The notes under the pieces: generated by a model
What the model was told of the DNA's origin: nothing
Seen by the model: the letters and a program-made list of their open reading frames with translations, nothing else
Database searches by the model: none
Shown: piece after piece, positions 1 to 12,148 of the stretch
Position numbering within the stretch: the first letter of the stretch is position 1
Layout: the number at the start of each line of letters is the position of its first letter
Source of the DNA: Melampsora larici-populina 98AG31
Lineage: Eukaryota > Basidiomycota > Pucciniomycetes > Pucciniales > Melampsoraceae
Direction: 5' to 3'
Length of the DNA stretch: 64,000 bases
Assembly (NCBI RefSeq): GCF_000204055.1
Contig: NW_006768799.1
Coordinates: forward strand, 739,679-803,678
Translations under genes and position numbers: made by a program

Positions 1-337
1 AGGTACGTTGTTTTTCTTATTCAGCTTTGAATAGCTTGATTGTCTCCAATATCAGTGACTAATCTACACCTGCTCTGCAGGTATCCTTCTGCGATACCTA
101 CCTGCTTATTGCCCCGAACTGAATCCGATTGAGCTAGGGTTTTGTTGCTTGAAGACCAAACTGCGAAGGACTCAGGCGTTGACGGTCACTATCGATCCTG
201 TGAGAACAATTGAAAGAGTAGCTGACGATCTTTTTGTAGACAAACTATTAGAGCCAATTTATCACCGATGTGGCTATACCATGACTGATGACGAGGATGG
301 TGATGTGGATGATGAGAATCTGGATCTTGACTTTTGA
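1..337 (+). CDS. Tc1/mariner-type transposase, 3' end (partial)
   Basis: This is the C-terminal part of a DDE_3-type transposase; the rest lies left of the window. Bases 1-2 end an exon, and an intron runs from GTACGT at 3 to the AG at 80. The last exon (81-337) encodes LPAYCPELNPIE, the hallmark block before the third catalytic acidic residue in Tc1/mariner and IS630 enzymes. A basic stretch (KTKLRRTQ) follows, then a helical segment and an acidic tail ending at TGA 335-337. The exon is open throughout. Whether the full protein is intact cannot be judged. No terminal inverted repeat is visible in the next 500 bases. Confidence 0.75.
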
Positions 338-1047
338 TATCTGTATTTTCTCATCTCATGTCCGATGTCTTTTCTTTCTACCCGCTTATTTGACAAGTTT
401 TGATCAAGTTATTTTAAAAAATGATAGTTGTTTTTTGGTTTCCTAATCCTGACCAAGTGTTTTAAGACAAGAAGGCAGAGTCAATTGATTCACTATTGAA
501 ATGAAATATTGGGTTTTTAAGTTGATCAAGTTTTTGAGTTGATCAAGTTGCAAAGCAAGTATTCAAGAAGTGACCAATCAAGATTCTTCATCTCATCTTG
601 ATCGGTCACTTTAGTTTTTAAGTTGATCAAGTTGCAAAGCAACTTTTTAAGAAGTGACCAATTGAGATTCTTCATCTCATCTTGATCGGTCACTTTTTAT
701 CTCGAGCGGTCACGGTCACTTTAGTTTTTAAGTCGATCAAGTTGCAAAGCAACTTTTTAAGAAGTGACCAATCAAGATCACTTTTTATCTTGATCGGTCA
801 CTTTGATGATCGATAATTCAACCTTTCTATCTTGGTCAATCTGACTCAGATAGGTTACTATGGCTAACACAGCATTTTTCATTACAAGAAACCAACTCGA
901 ACCAAATTTAGGAGGAAGGATCTTTGAACAATATATGTACAAAGGGGTGGTGATTGAGACATTGGTGCTCACAACAAATCATAAGATATGTAGTAAAATA
1001 ATCAAATTTGAAAAAGATCAGAATGGTTCCTTTGATCAATCTGGTAA
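338..1047. repeat. Intergenic region with three imperfect tandem repeats
   Basis: Three copies of a unit starting GTTGATCAAGTTGCAAAGCA begin near 538, 622 and 732 (the third reads GTCGATC). Each continues with AAGAAGTGACCAAT and TCTTGATCGGTCAC. The first spacing is 84 bp; the second is 110 bp because about 26 bp of extra GGTCAC-rich sequence is present. GATCAAG and CTTGATC make each unit partly self-complementary. No convincing gene is seen from 810 to 1047. Confidence 0.7.
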
Positions 1048-2751
1048 TTAGAGGCCTTGTCTAACTTTTTTGGCCTCGGTTCTTTTGTGGATCTGAGATT
1101 CTCTATATTTAATAGCATTGTTGTAGACCATTGTAGCAGTGATATTAGGAAGTCCTTTGTTAAGAAGATCTTGTCGTGATAACTCTTTTTCATTGATTAG
1201 TCGGTAGTCTGTGACCGACAATTCCTCAAGGATCCGCTTGATGTTGTTTGTCTTTTCAGCGGAGAACTTGCAGAATTCAAGGAATCCGTTGATCCTGGTT
1301 TCGCTGGAAGGATCATCGGCAAGAGGAGGCGAAGGTGAGAGTGCTCGTTGGGCTTCGGGACTGGCTGGTCGTTTTGCTGGCTGAGGTGTCATTGGATTAT
1401 TTGGTTCTTGCTCGTGACCTGGAGGCTTAGTAGGGGACCGACTAGCTTCGATGGCGGCAACCATTCCCACAAGTAGCTCAGTAAACCCGGCAGGATTAAA
1501 GGGGGCAGACGATGACGATGGTTGAGGGGAGTCATGCTGTTTTGCTGAGGTCTTTGTGAGATCATACTTGAAATGAGCCGGTGGGGTAGTGAGGCTAACC
1601 TCATCATCGTACTAGAGTTTAACGTTCAATTGTTCACAATCAATACACTATAATTGAATTGAAAGACAGTCTGGACTTACACGGTGTTTGGCCCACTCTT
1701 TAGCCTTTTTCGATGTCAAGGCGAAATACCAAGTTGAATCCGTTGGGTCAATGATCGGAGGGTATGTCTTATTGTACTTCTTGTTCATTTCATGTTTTTC
1801 AAAGAGTTTGTTTGCAAAAGCCGTTACAGCATCATTTTGAGAGTTCATTGAGCTGTCTGAATCACCGTTCTGGATGTGGAGATGATGTAAGCATCCAAAG
1901 AGAGAACGTTGGAGAATGAAGATGGTTACAGACTCACCTCAGGATCAGATTCAAAGTTATCTGATGGCCTCAATGCCTGACGCTTTTCCTGTTGTTTGGC
2001 ATGCGCTATCACAGCATCAGTTTGGGCAGCCTGCAAGGTAAGGATGTCAGCTGCATCAAATCCAGGGATAAATTGGACACTGTACTCACCGCCTCGGCTC
2101 GTGCCTTGAGCTTGCTCGGATGCGGAGCTACAAATGAAATCCCAGCCTTATTTTTAGGATAACTTGCATGTGCCTCTTCAACCCACGATTGAAAATTGCT
2201 GTGATCTAACACTTTGCGGTTCCTGTTTGTCTTTGGAAAGCTGTGGTTTGAAGCAATGTATAGAGTCCAAACCCCCCCACTCTCCTCATCGAAAATTACC
2301 TTGTTGAGTACAGACTTGATGTGCGCCCCTGTGTTGTCACTTTTGGCAAGTTCAGCGCATTTTAACGTGAGTTCATCTAAATTGAAATTGTTTGAATCCC
2401 ATTCAATCGTACAGTTGGAGCAGGTGATTTGGTGAAACCCAGACTTGTTTTGCTTGTTGGGCACGTAGAAATCGCAGTTAAAGTTGAACTTGAAGGGGCC
2501 ATCTTCATCTTCTGCTGCACGATTTTCAGAGTTGCCCTTGGTCTTTGAAGCACAATTGACCTTTGAAATTTTGAGGCGAGTCAGTCTAGATATAAGAAAA
2601 AAGAATAGATACAGAAAGTGAGACATACCCCATTAGTCAAATCTGCTAAGACTTCTGGTCCAGATGATTCAGATCTAGAAGACAATCTTTTGTTCTTGTT
2701 GGTTTGGCTGATACCGAGAAAGATTGGATCCAGATGTTGGTTTTCGCTCAT
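1048..2751 (-). CDS. Five-exon gene of unknown function with SAM-like C-terminus
   Basis: Exons 2751-2629, 2560-2090, 2030-1938, 1869-1681 and 1611-1048 join through GT-AG introns of 59-69 bases in one open frame of 479 residues. I do not recognise the family. The N-terminus is charged (MSENQHLDP). Exon 2 holds a compact globular region with a possible zinc pair (CSNC) and repeated Trp/Phe residues. The middle is Ser/Pro/Gln-rich. The last about 75 residues form amphipathic helices with spacing like a SAM domain (FLEFCKFSAEK, VTDYRL, LLNKGL), which is inference only. It lies just outside the left end of the KDZ transposon, transcribed away from it. Its intactness contrasts with the decayed transposon genes nearby. 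It could be a host gene or cargo of another repeat. Confidence 0.6.
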
Positions 2752-2929
2752 GGTTGATTTTGATTGTACAAAGAACAAGAGCTAGAGAAGGAAATTCAAA
2801 TCAGGAGTGATGGATCATTCTCAAGCAAAAAAAAATTCATCACAGCAGCTGCGGTGACTGCGGCAACTGCGGCAACTGGAAACTTTTTTTTTCTCGGGCC
2901 AGGGGTGCCATTCATTTTAGAAAAAGTAA
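2752..2929. other. Upstream region of the 2751 gene, simple sequence
   Basis: This holds a GCAGCTGCGGTGACTGCGGC low-complexity run near 2845 and a homopolymer T tract near 2884. It separates the leftward gene from the KDZ inverted repeat. No promoter motif is clear. Confidence 0.4.
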
Positions 2930-3199
2930 TACACATCTTACCAAGAAGATTTTTCAAAATACATACACTCAACTTAGCCGGATAAGGCTTAAGAACCCCT
3001 ACGGCACCTACACACGACTTTCACAACATAGCACTGTGTAGCATCAGCCCAGCGGGGCGTAGCGCAACCCCGACTCCCTATACACAACATCATTCACCTT
3101 CTCAAGTCCAGGACCACACCCTTGAACTCGACTCACCACCACAACTCGACTCACCACCAAAACACAGCTCACCTTCTAACTTCACTAACCACCACTACT
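2930..3199 (+). repeat. Left terminal inverted repeat of the KDZ element
   Basis: It is the inverted copy of 12149-12583. It keeps the uninterrupted GTAT site (reverse complement GAGTGTATGTATTTTG) into which a MITE has jumped in the right copy, so it serves as an empty-site control. The interior includes GACTCACCACCA repeats and a GC-rich GCCCAGCGGGGCG block. Confidence 0.85.
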
Positions 3200-3971
3200 C
3201 ATGTTAGACCTGCATCGATCAAGGTTTTTTTGTAGGTATCAAAGGACTCAATTTTTACATAAAAACACCCGATTGATTATTTTTCAAAAACAAAGATTCG
3301 AAGAATTGTTTGTTCAGAAATCAAATCATCCAATGGAAGGTCATAAATACCCTGCTAATGATTAAGGAAAAATTCAACATGGAGTGATTCTTACTTTGTA
3401 GATTATGTTTTGTATTACTTTGTATCTTGTCTCAAATTGATGCGCAATGTATTTCAAAGTATCAGCGGTCACCCTCAGAACCGACTTGGTAACATCGTCA
3501 TCATCTCATATTCTCCTCATCAAACAATTCAACAACTTCTAATGCTATAATCAAATCATAAATTGATCAATCATGATCACATTTGACTCTACTTGAAAAG
3601 ACAATCGAAGTAATGAAAAAACCATTGAAATCAATATGCTCCCCCATCCCGATGAAATTAAAAGATTGCAGTGAAACAATCCGCTACAATCATGTATAGA
3701 TACGAAAGTACAAACTTTCCTAATTGCATTGAGTAATCATGTAAGGGATTAGTACATGAATATTTGCATCTGGTTCAATGACAATCTAAATGATAACACG
3801 ACTAAATACAAAAAGATAGTATCTAAAGATAAAACGAGTAAATGAGGAAAAGATAGTAACAATATTGATAGACTGAGAGACTGAGAGAGAATTCTTATAA
3901 TAACGACAAATGAGGACATAAAATTTGATATTGATATTGATAGACTGAGAGGGATCCTGATAATCAGCAGC
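3200..3971. other. Non-coding stretch inside the KDZ element
   Basis: AT-rich sequence with no gene. Near 3860-3960 a segment containing ATTGATAGACTGAGAG is duplicated at about 75-base spacing, each copy followed by a diverged ATAAT-containing tail. This is the 3' flank of the second element gene. Confidence 0.4.
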
Positions 3972-6376
3972 TCAAGTCGTATCTACAGGTGTAGAAATTG
4001 ATGTGTTATCGGTAATGATCATAGGTGCATCATTGGCGGGCGCGTCATCATTTGCTGAGTGATTTACGATAGGAGGCGTGTTGTTGTCGGTTGCTGTGTT
4101 GATGACAGGAGTGGGTTCGTCTTCAGCGGCAGATTCATCAGGACCGTGGGCGCGTTTGCGTTTGACCTTTTGATTAGGACCAGTAGTACTAGGACCCGCC
4201 TCAGTTTCCAGGATTAGAATTTTGTTGTGCAGAATATCATCCAACACATCACGAGCTTGTGTTTGGGTTAGTTGATTACTGTCTTGCATGATATAACTGA
4301 TGCAAGACTTTGAATCCAAGGCAAGTTGTACATAGTAGCCGTACTCTTCTAGCTTTTCCTTACATCCTTTCCATGTCCACTTGTTGACATGGCCTTGTGT
4401 CTTTGTGCCTAAGCGAAAGATCAGATAGCAAGTCAACAAAATATTAAAGCAAGATTTTAGCCAAATTGACTCACTAATCAGTTCGGTCAGGGCTTCTCAA
4501 CACTTCGCTCTGTCTGTGTAAGTAGAATATACCAGTCAGTAGGTAAACACCTGGTGGAGACAACATATGAGACTTACCATCGAGTTTAGTTTGACTTAAA
4601 TTGAGTAGGCCAGCCTGAGTTCCAGTCACGAATGCATGTAATTGTGCGGCAAAATGATTCTTTGGGTTACATATCCTATCATGGTCCACCCACTTGAGAG
4701 CCCGTGGCGTGGCTCGGACAACCTGGTAAGAATCCTTGCCTAAAAAATTCGACACACCCATCATGACAAAGTTACCTTCATATGTTGCAGCCATATTGTT
4801 GGCCTGAAATCATACATTAGTCAGTGATGGTAAGCATTGCTTCCTATGAATTAAAAAACCGACCTCGGTTTGCCACTTGATCATGAAGTTGTTTACAGCT
4901 GTTCGCGCATTAGCCAAAGACATATTTTTAGCTCGCGCATTGGAGACAAGTTCTGTTCTTGCTGTTCCACCTTCGGCGTCGGGTGCAGAATCGATCGAAT
5001 TGGACGTAGTCGCGCTGATTATGGGTTGATTCTGTAGCTTGTACGAGTCTTTCTCTTCCTGTGACTTATTGTTCCATATACTCGAAGCCAGAATTGAGCC
5101 TTGTCCATTCGCTACACCTGAGGCTGGAAAATTATCATACCGATTTTAATTTATGATACATGTGTTATTTGAAGAAGCAAGTCAACTTACACTCTTTGAA
5201 TATTGCACTAACCTCCTCACTCTTATACCACCGCTGGAAACTGTTTGCACCTCTGCGCGCCCCCCTTTCACCCCTATGATGTAGTAGATCAGTGCATTTA
5301 TATCAGTGTATTTGTATAACTTCATATCGATTGATTGATACAACATACCATAATTTACAAACCGCTTTGACCGAAACCTGGTGGTTTATGCAATTGATTG
5401 CTAATACCTTATCGAGGTCTTCGTGTAATTTCATGAAATGATTTTTTAAAGCTGGTGGTACGGTCTCCTTTTTGGTAGCATGCTTTTCTGAAAGCATCCT
5501 CAATTCTACCGAAGTCTTTTGCATCATCTCATCTGCTGTTGGGATGTTTAATGTCGGTTGTTGAGTATTTTTTTTTCCTTTGAGCGAGTTAGGTAAGAAC
5601 AAATTGACAGTAGCCCTTGTAGTTGGAGGTACCGGTACCTGCGTCTGCGTTGATGCGGGCGTAGTCAGGCTAGTAGATGCATTAGCTTCAATCGGCGGTG
5701 GTAATTGAGGCACGCTAGCAGGCTCAACCCGAGGTTGACGGCCATTTCTGCGCCTCTGCGCTGTTGTCTGAGTCGTCTGAGGCTGGTGGTTTTGAGGACG
5801 AGTTCCTGTGGAGGAACTATGTGTATGCCCGGGTTGGCCAATTCTGTTGATAGCGCTTGGATCACTTGATTCCCCTATGATAGGCGGTGTTAATTGAGGC
5901 ACACGAGCAATGATCGAACCGACACGTTGATTGTTTGCAGCAGAAGGTATGTCACCGAGATTTGGGTTTGATACTTGTCGAGCCTGACTTTGTTCAAACT
6001 GGTGACTATATTCATGACTTTGCTGACCACGTGTGGTCAAGTTATTGAAGTTAGAAGAATGATACGTAGAGTTAGAATAATCATTAGGGTGGTAAAGATT
6101 GTTGTTGTGGTCCGGCTGAGCTGAGTTGGGTCCGGGAAGCATATCGCAAAGGCTGTGAGGTTGCTGAGCACGACTTTGTTGACCATCATGTTGTTGCAGC
6201 AAGAAGACGTGAGCAGCTTGATCATCAAGTTGAACTTGACCCTGCTGATTGTGACCAATAAACCCCGAGGGATAAAAGCCAGGCTGATCTTGAGGACCAC
6301 GTGCACCACCATGCATTTGTGATTGAGGTTGAGCATGATTTTGCTGGTTGTATGGAGCTGGATGATAATTGTGCAT
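3972..6376 (-). CDS. KDZ-element companion gene with HMG-box-like segment
   Basis: This is a likely multi-exon protein with nuclear or DNA-binding character, inferred from composition. The first exon (6376 to about 5351) starts MHNYHPAPYNQQ and is Gln/Asn/His/Pro-rich for about 250 residues, then becomes charged and helical (MLSEKHATKK). Short downstream exons give ANSFQRWYKSEEVSAIF and SSIWNNKSQEEKDSYK. The F..W then W...(S)EEK..Y spacing resembles an HMG box. Further exons lie near 5123-4862, 4805-4575 and 4409-3972; splicing the 4575 donor directly to the 4409 acceptor keeps the frame. The C-terminus has a basic patch (KVKRKRAHG) and a Thr/Asn/Asp-rich tail. Accessory genes are known in KDZ transposons. 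The exact role and family are not recognised. Confidence 0.55.
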
Positions 6377-8744
6377 TGTCGAGTTCTGTGTGCAAAGAGA
6401 ATATCACGGAAAATTTTCAAGGTTGAAGGATAAGATTCAGTTCAAGCACTGTGCCATTTGAAATTGACAAAACCACGACTTTCTGACCATTTGATATTGG
6501 TAGAACTAGGTTTCTGACCATCTGAAATTGACCCGTGTTTCTGACTTGAGAATGCCAACTTGGTAAAAATTCAAGCCCAAAGACCGTTGGAAAGATCAAT
6601 CAAATATTCTGATCATAACAAAATCATATAGAATGATATGTTGAAATGTAATGTTTCTTCATCCTCCAACCTGATAGACACATTCATTTGTCAAAAAGCA
6701 TCTAATACCCAAAGCGCAATCAAATGGTTCACTTCAGTTACACCAAAACAGCAATTTGAACAAGATGTAAAGGATCTAAAATTCTGTTTTGGTGTCTCAA
6801 TTTTTGTTTGAAAAACCCATATCCTGAAATGTGCGTTGCACATGATAAAACAAAGCATTGTTATGTTCAGTTTCCACTCTGAACCAGTTACCAGACATGC
6901 ACTGAGTGGGAGGGACATATGAGTTTGTAGATAATGCCACATATGTCAGAGGGTTAATATGATGGAATATGATGGTAGCATCAGGAAGATGCACTATTTA
7001 TGGATAAAGTGAGCCAATATTCAAGTTATTAGGACCAAGGATGAAAAAGTTATGTTGAATTGTGTGCATGTAAAAGTGTCAACATGGGCATATCTTACAC
7101 AATTTTGATCAAAAATTAATGGTCTAATAATGAAAATTGTTGTAAATTTAATTTCAACTAGAGTCTATTAAGAGTGTTTTTGAATAATCACTCTATTTGG
7201 TGGTCAAATGAAGGTATTGGTGATGTTTTGGGGGTCACTCAGGGCTCAAATTGCGCATAAATCACTCAATTTTGGTTCAAACTTAATGGTCGAATATAAT
7301 TTTTTTTTGTAAAGGAAATTTCAAATAGAGTTTAATAGGACCATCTTTGCAAAATATTATGTCTGGATGGTCATATTTAGGTTTTTGTCATTTTTTGGAT
7401 TGGTGTAAATGTGACAAACTGCCCGTATCTCTTTCAATTTTGGTCCAAACTCAGAAGTTTCATAATGAAAGTTGTTTGAAATTCCATTTGACTTTCCATT
7501 TAATAAGAGAATTCTTGAAAAAAATACCTTCTTGACACCCCTTTTCACATTTCGAGTTTTGAGACGCATTTTTCTATGCCCATATCTCAGCCAGTTTTTG
7601 TCTTATGAGGTCAAGGATTGTTCCAGTGATTTCCTGGGGGTTTTTTAGGGGGGGTTTATTATTGAACTTGGAGCTAAATGTGACTTCTAAATTTCTCAAA
7701 AAAATCAGCTCAAGAATGCACATATTTGTGCTTTTAACGTCAAGGATGACAACACAACACCTTACAAACAAATGAGATTTCATCCAAGGATGATAATTTT
7801 TTTTGCCAATAATCTTTAGTACATTGCAAACAAATCTCAATGATCGAGAAGCCCTCATAATCATGTTCACCTGAGTTATGAGGATTTTACTGGTTTAACT
7901 GAGGTTAACCGAGAGGGGATCACAACAACCTCGATTCAGTAAACCGAATCAAGATGAATTTTTTTGTCAAAAGTATAATAATAAACTCATCAAAAAAAGC
8001 CATTCTGGACAATGTTTATTAATGAATAATTCCGGATGGATTCTTATTGAAGGAGATGTGGTCATTTTGTGCAACTTATGTGATTTTGAGTTTTCACAAA
8101 ATGTATGAATTGTCCATCAAGGGTACGGAATTCACGCAGAACCTGATATTAAACCCCTCATGTTTTTCTTTTCAGAATAATTTCCATCTTTTGATCATCA
8201 AATTCTGATCGATATTGAGTGAGCTGTACCCATTTTGTGCCATTCTCATCGTGACAAGTGGTCTCAAAATGGCATCATATGATCATTTTCATCGAATTCT
8301 CAGCTGATGTATTTGACACATCATATTGTTTATTATAACCAGTGTTGAAAGGCATATTACAAAGTCAAATAAAACAAGGACCGACAAGACAACAATGATT
8401 CAATTTAATTCATGTAGAATAATTGTGATACAAACAGTTTGAGATCAAGGGTAGAGCTTGCATTGATGCTGAGTTGGTTCTTCATTTGGATGAATGAAAT
8501 TCAAACTAACATTTGTTTCTCGCTTGAACTTTTAATAAGATTTAAAATACTATGATTGGATTCGAGATCCCCAGTATGTATTGCAATGAGAAAAATACTA
8601 CAAACGACTCAAAGAGAACAAATGATAGATATAATGTATGGAAATTGGAACTATACATTCTCATTTTTAATTTCATGAGATATCGTTTCTCCACCATCTT
8701 TTTCTCATAAGTTTTCATTTTGTATTGTAAAATATACATTAGGA
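6377..8744. repeat. Non-coding centre of the KDZ element with degenerate ~165-bp tandem repeats
   Basis: No gene is supported. Between about 7091 and 7680 a degenerate unit recurs with starts near 7091, 7258, 7425 and 7583. It contains variants of TATCTCACTCAATTTTGG, then TCAAACTTAATGGTC, then AATAGAGTTTAATA. The copies are strongly diverged. The remainder is AT-rich. A second short run, 8540-8740, is AT-rich 3' flank of the transposase. Confidence 0.5.
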
Positions 8745-11700
8745 CTATGTCATAAACAATGTTGCCGGGTCTACAGCAGAATGGATATCCACCTGATCAA
8801 GCTCATGTACAAGCGCATCAATCTTATCATCATCCTCGTCATCAGAACTATCACTTTCATCGTCTGCACCATAATATACAACATAATCGTCCGCAATAGC
8901 CTCTTCATCCATAGGAGTAACTATTGGACTGTCGAAATCACCCGGGATCATAGATATATTACGTTCTTCATGGAGAGTCGAGATAAACTTGGCTTGGCTG
9001 TCCCAAGTTGTCTTTAGCTCGGTGTCACCGGTTTGGGTTTGGGTCTGAGCAAAGACTTCGAGTAGGCCTTCGTGCCATAGGAGCTGTAAGTTGGTTATTT
9101 TGACAAATTGATTCTTGATGACCACCGTAGCTGCACTTTGACAAGCCTGTGGAGGTAGATGTGAAAGGGTTGGGTGAGAAAGGAGAGGTGTTGAAAGGTC
9201 AGGGGTAGCAGACTCTAGAGAAAGGAGCGCGTTGTATACACAAGTGTGAGTAGTTGTTGCCCATCGCATAGCTTGGCGAACTTCCCAGCCGAGACGCCGG
9301 AACTCTTCTTCTGCTTGGTCAGCATATGCAATCTGTTGCATCCCATGCCTAGTGTTCGGATCAGCTGCCCAAGGCGCTTGGACGTTGGTGAAAAGCGAGT
9401 CGTTCCAGAATGGATGGTCGGCTTGTATCTCAAATAATTGGTTGTAATCGATGTCTGCAGGCAGCTGACAATCTGGATATTCGGCGTGATACTGTGCCCA
9501 ACAAGTGTGATATGTATCAACCAATTTTTTAAGCTTGGTTGCATGCCTCCGAACTGCCAACAGGAGATTTGTCTGGCCCTTATGACCTAGTGTCAGATGA
9601 GAGTTATGAGCTCCAACTTGTATCAAATTCAGTCTCAAATTGAATGCTTACCTAAGTTTGATGAATGTCCATCTGAGCGACTCTGTTGAAGTGGTCGCTT
9701 TTCCTCACATATGGCGACATACTTGAGTCCAACTTCATGCTTGCTGTACCACAGCTTCAAGAAGGCTTCTTTCTCCTTATCGCATACTGGTACATCTGCT
9801 GTGCCAACTTTTTTGACCTGCTTGGCAATTTTCTCTTCGAGTTCAGCTGTTGTTCGAAGCCGGATAATGGTCTGTTCCGCTGTAAGTACTGGCTTTGACC
9901 TGTCAAAACCCAAAACGGTTAATGATATTTCCACATAAGTATTCATACATCTACTTACCATTCAGCGATCAGCTCATCTTGTAAGGATAATAGTCGACCA
10001 AGCTTCAGCTTTTGCTGCTGCATGACTACTAGTTTACTTTTGTATGCTTCCCTCTCCAAAGTCCACTGCCCACGGAACAAAGCAGCCGTGTAAGTTTCAC
10101 CAGGTTGGTTTGGGTTAGCCATCCCAAAGAGTGTGGTGAGTGCGGATTGAGCTTGCATCAGAACGTCGACAGTGTTTCGATATCTTTTTTGAAGCCAAAG
10201 TCCTATTGTATCAAAGCGCTTCAGCAGTCATATTTTTACCCAGAGAGCTAAAACTTACCACATCCTTCATTAACCCTGGAAGAATAGAAGATGGCACGCC
10301 AGTTTATTGATAGTATTCGATGATGGCGAGTGGAGATTCGAAGTGAAGCTACAAGAGCTGATAAGAATGACCGTAGCCTCTCAAGGCCCTCACCGTCCAA
10401 AAGTCCCCAATTTTTGTTGTAGCAAGGGTGGAACTTGATTTGACAAGCCCACTGATGCACATAGGCGTGGAAAACCAAAGTTCCAAACGTCATTTTTTTC
10501 AAATCGTCAGGGGAAAATAGCTCACTCTGTGGTTGAAAATCAATTTCACGTTGATTAGTTTCAGCTAAAAGGGGTATAAGGAAATGTATCAACTTACTTT
10601 TGCTATGTGCGCACCCAAGTGGCAACCAATATTGTATAGTACACCTATATGCTTATCGGGGTAGAGTTCTCAAAGCTGTTGGATAATTGCTACTGGATAA
10701 TGCAGTCTGAAGTGAAAGGAATTTGTTATTTTTCATCTCTTCTGGCGCAATATAAAAGAAAGCTCACTTTTCGCCACTCTGATAAATATTCACAAAGTGA
10801 AGTGGTACATCATGACGACAAGCTCCTGCAAAGAGACCTGTGTCATCGCATCTGTCCCAAGACATGCTATTGCAAACATCATTAGCAGCGGTGTGCGAAT
10901 CAGAACAGGAAGTCTAGAATGCAAATACCATCAGTACGTGTTATTGTGACTTGAAATGATAAAGCGAGGTTACATACCTTGATGTCGTTGGCTTGAGCGT
11001 CAGTTTTTTGACAAGCATCAACATGTGGTTCGAGTTTGGAAGGTTGGATGAAGAAATCTGGATATTGATTGTCTTGGATCTTGTCCTTGCTAGCATGGGA
11101 TTGGTGGCGATGTTGAAAATTACCGTCCATGGAAATGATGAAGTCTGGTTCATCAGGAGAAGTTTTGACTTCGGCCTCTGCTGGACCAAAGCATCGAGCA
11201 CATCGAGCAGCAGAAATATCAAGTGCACTTAATTGAAGTCCTTCTTTGTATAACTTTTGTTGATGATATAGGATTTGACGATATATATCTATTGTCTGAG
11301 TGAAAGGACGTCTAAGGCTACGATTCAAATTCTTCTTGTATTTGCCCTTGAGCTGTTGAGGTGACAATCTTGAATGGCATTGATCGTCCAGAAATGCCAT
11401 CAGTGCATCAATGAATCCCGAGGTTGATATTACTGTGTAATTCCACAGATGATGTTGAAATTGAACAAGCCGGACCGTGAAGGCAGTGCGAGGGTGCTGA
11501 GGAGAGCCGGCTATGTAACCCAGATGAAGCAGGCAGATAACGTCAGGTACACATTCACAGAACGTGAGTCGGCGTTTTGTGTGACCCAGGTAAGAATTCA
11601 AGACAAGAGTCAATAATTTGAATTAAATCATAAAGAAGTTAATAGAGAAAAAGGCTTACTGAGAAGGTCAATTAGGTCGACACATCGGTTTCAAAGTTTA

Positions 11701-12143
11701 TCAGGAGGGCACTCGCATTGGAACTGACTGCCTAGATACGAGTCTGCTTTGGTCCAATTGCGTGTATGTTGTTGAAGGTGGAGGTAAGTTGCGGTGAGTT
11801 TTGTTTCAACAGCCTTCCACTTGCTTTGGAGCCTGGCTCGGGCTTTGGCATGTCGAAGCAATTTTTGATGAGTAGCATATTGATCTCCCGAGGAATCGGA
11901 CCTGATGTCATCATTGATATGAGGTGTATCAATGATGTTCTCCCAATTGTAATCGTCGTCTACAGAACTGGGTTGAAGGGGAGGATTTTGTGGGGGTTCC
12001 ATGAAACCAAGGCCTTGACTAATCTTTAACGCTTCATCACGGGAAATGGGAGCTAGTGTGGTGCCGGGTTTTTTTCGACGAGTTGGTTTATCATCAAACA
12101 AATCGACATCAAATCCAGCGTCATTGTAATCGCGACGCCCCAT
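8745..12143 (-). pseudogene. KDZ transposase (CxC1-like Cys cluster + DDE core), decayed
   Basis: This would be the RNase H-fold transposase that moves the element. The start MGRRDYNDAG lies just inside the right inverted repeat. Exons: 12143-about 11657, about 11600-10978, 10913-10768, 10706-10598, 10526-10259, 10202-9959, 9899-9652 and 9586-8745. Recognised blocks in order: an N-terminal Cys cluster (CECPPDK, FCECVPD), GYIAGSPQHPRTAF, first catalytic Asp in SMDGNF, CDDTGLFAGACRHD, LYNIGCHLG, VFHAYVHQWACQ and WGLLDGEGLERL, then a long acidic C-terminus. Damage: TGA at 11693-11691 and at 10672-10670; no AG acceptor anywhere between about 11655 and 11510 to join exons 1 and 2; Asn in YNIGC where the family normally has Asp. 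It is probably inactive. Confidence 0.85.
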
Positions 12144-12148
12144 AGAGC

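Noticed and set aside
860..1051. Short rightward frame starting MANTAFFITRNQ
   Set aside because: No domain, no splice partners, and it lies opposite the 3' flank of the supported leftward gene.
1048..2751. Possibility that this gene encodes a TET/JBP oxygenase, since fungal KDZ elements can carry one
   Set aside because: No HxD motif or distal His with the expected spacing is visible, and the gene lies outside the inverted ends.
9215..9544. Second leftward frame over the transposase C-terminus
   Set aside because: A shadow of the true frame, which is supported by splicing and composition.
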